Below are positions 5,442-5,784 of a stretch of 5,784 nucleotides of DNA, piece by piece; position 1 is the first letter of the stretch, and the number at the start of each line of letters is the position of its first letter. The position numbers and the translations under genes are program-made. The stretch comes from Chthonomonadaceae bacterium (GTDB lineage: Bacteria; Armatimonadota; Chthonomonadetes; Chthonomonadales; Chthonomonadaceae): contig JACMPS010000410.1 in assembly GCA_014377395.1 (NCBI GenBank), forward strand, positions 1-5,784, given 5' to 3'. Below the pieces are notes generated by a model. It was not told where the DNA came from. It saw only the letters and a list, made by a program, of their open reading frames with translations, and did not search any database.

Positions 5442-5470
5442 TTGACACAGATGCGCTCAATGGTAAAGAT
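5442..5470 (+). promoter_or_regulatory. candidate sigma70 promoter before the glycosyltransferase gene
   Basis: TTGACA (5442-5447) begins 5 bp after the reductase stop. TAAAGA (5464, spacer 16) or AAAGAT (5465, spacer 17) serves as -10, similar to the TAAGAT of the dockerin promoter. It would allow the glycosyltransferase gene to be transcribed independently of the reductase, with a leader of about 35-40 nt. Confidence 0.45.
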
Positions 5471-5511
5471 CGAAAAATAAATCAAGCCCTGAAAGATAAG
5501 GACGTAATTCG

Positions 5512-5784
5512 ATGGCTTGGTCTCGGCTCAAACTACTTGTACTCAATGGTTATGGTTCGGTTGAAGGGGATGTTTCTACAATGCTGATGGCATTACAGGG
5601 TCTGGATCGTAGTCGCTTCGATCTCTTTGTTGCCAGCAAGCCAAGAGGGGAAGTTTACGAAAGACTGAAACAAATTCCCGACCTCAAACTTTTTCCAATG
5701 GAACTCGGCGGTACTGAGGCTCCGGCACCAGGTCGAACGAAAAAAAGACAAAGGCTAGCCGACTCTCTTTCTGCAATCCGAAAA
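5512..5784 (+). CDS. GT4-like glycosyltransferase, N-terminal fragment (91 codons visible)
   Basis: ATG 5512 opens a frame that stays open to the window end; the in-frame TAA at 5497 excludes a longer upstream start. AAGGA (5498-5502) lies 9 nt before the ATG. The product begins MAWSRLKLLVLNGYGSVEGD, a first beta strand and glycine-rich loop, followed by VSTMLMALQGLDRSRFDLFVASKPRGEVYERL and a hydrophobic strand near KLFPMEL. This is the N-terminal acceptor-side Rossmann fold of GT-B glycosyltransferases of family GT4, which usually build cell-surface polysaccharide or glycolipid at the cytoplasmic face of the membrane. The C-terminal donor-binding domain with the E-x7-E motif is outside the window, so sugar and acceptor are unknown. 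It may be the first gene of a glycan locus to the right. Confidence 0.72.
   Translation, partial: MAWSRLKLLVLNGYGSVEGDVSTMLMALQGLDRSRFDLFVASKPRGEVYERLKQIPDLKLFPMELGGTEAPAPGRTKKRQRLADSLSAIRK

Noticed and set aside
4735..5460. 241-codon minus-strand ORF
   Set aside because: It lies opposite the aldo/keto reductase, whose catalytic motifs and RBS are clear. Its Cys/Arg/Phe-rich translation is typical of an antisense shadow.

Overview
The window is 5.8 kb of protein-dense bacterial chromosome with moderate GC, Shine-Dalgarno-led genes and sigma70-like promoters. It holds five protein-coding features and one unusually structured pair of intergenic regions. A secreted orphan dockerin-type protein with a 'GFW' N-terminal module, an FHS-like MFS sugar porter and an N-terminally extended type I-beta DAHP synthase together would fit Armatimonadota, or a Planctomycetota-like lineage. 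This is inference from family flavour; no rRNA or taxon-specific marker is present.

Layout. 1-327 (+): 3' end of an FGGY carbohydrate kinase, most like xylulokinase. 328-409: short convergent gap with weak hairpins. 410-1141 (-): secreted dockerin-type protein with its own RBS and a recognisable TTGACA/TAAGAT promoter. 1142-1484: divergent leader region, which includes a possible 18-codon upstream ORF overlapping the next start. 1485-2513 (+): aroF-type DAHP synthase, the first step of the shikimate pathway. 2514-2920: long intergenic region with two GC-rich palindromes and one copy of a 63-bp structured repeat. 2921-4357 (+): MFS transporter. 4358-4575: a third palindrome and a second, inverted copy of the repeat. 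4576-5436 (+): aldo/keto reductase. 5512-5784 (+): N-terminus of a GT4-like glycosyltransferase that runs off the window.

The genes do not form one pathway. The kinase end, the sugar-type porter and the aldo/keto reductase are all compatible with carbohydrate uptake and metabolism. The DAHP synthase is housekeeping aromatic biosynthesis. The glycosyltransferase may open a surface-polysaccharide or glycan locus. Each + strand gene has its own leader region, so they are probably largely monocistronic.

The most interesting signal is non-coding. The MFS gene is bracketed symmetrically by two inverted copies of a ~63-bp repeat, each followed on its gene-facing side by a CCTCCCCC palindrome. A hairpin inside the repeat is kept between copies despite sequence change, which suggests a dispersed structured intergenic element rather than chance. 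No CRISPR array, tRNA, rRNA, transposase gene or clear defence system is visible.
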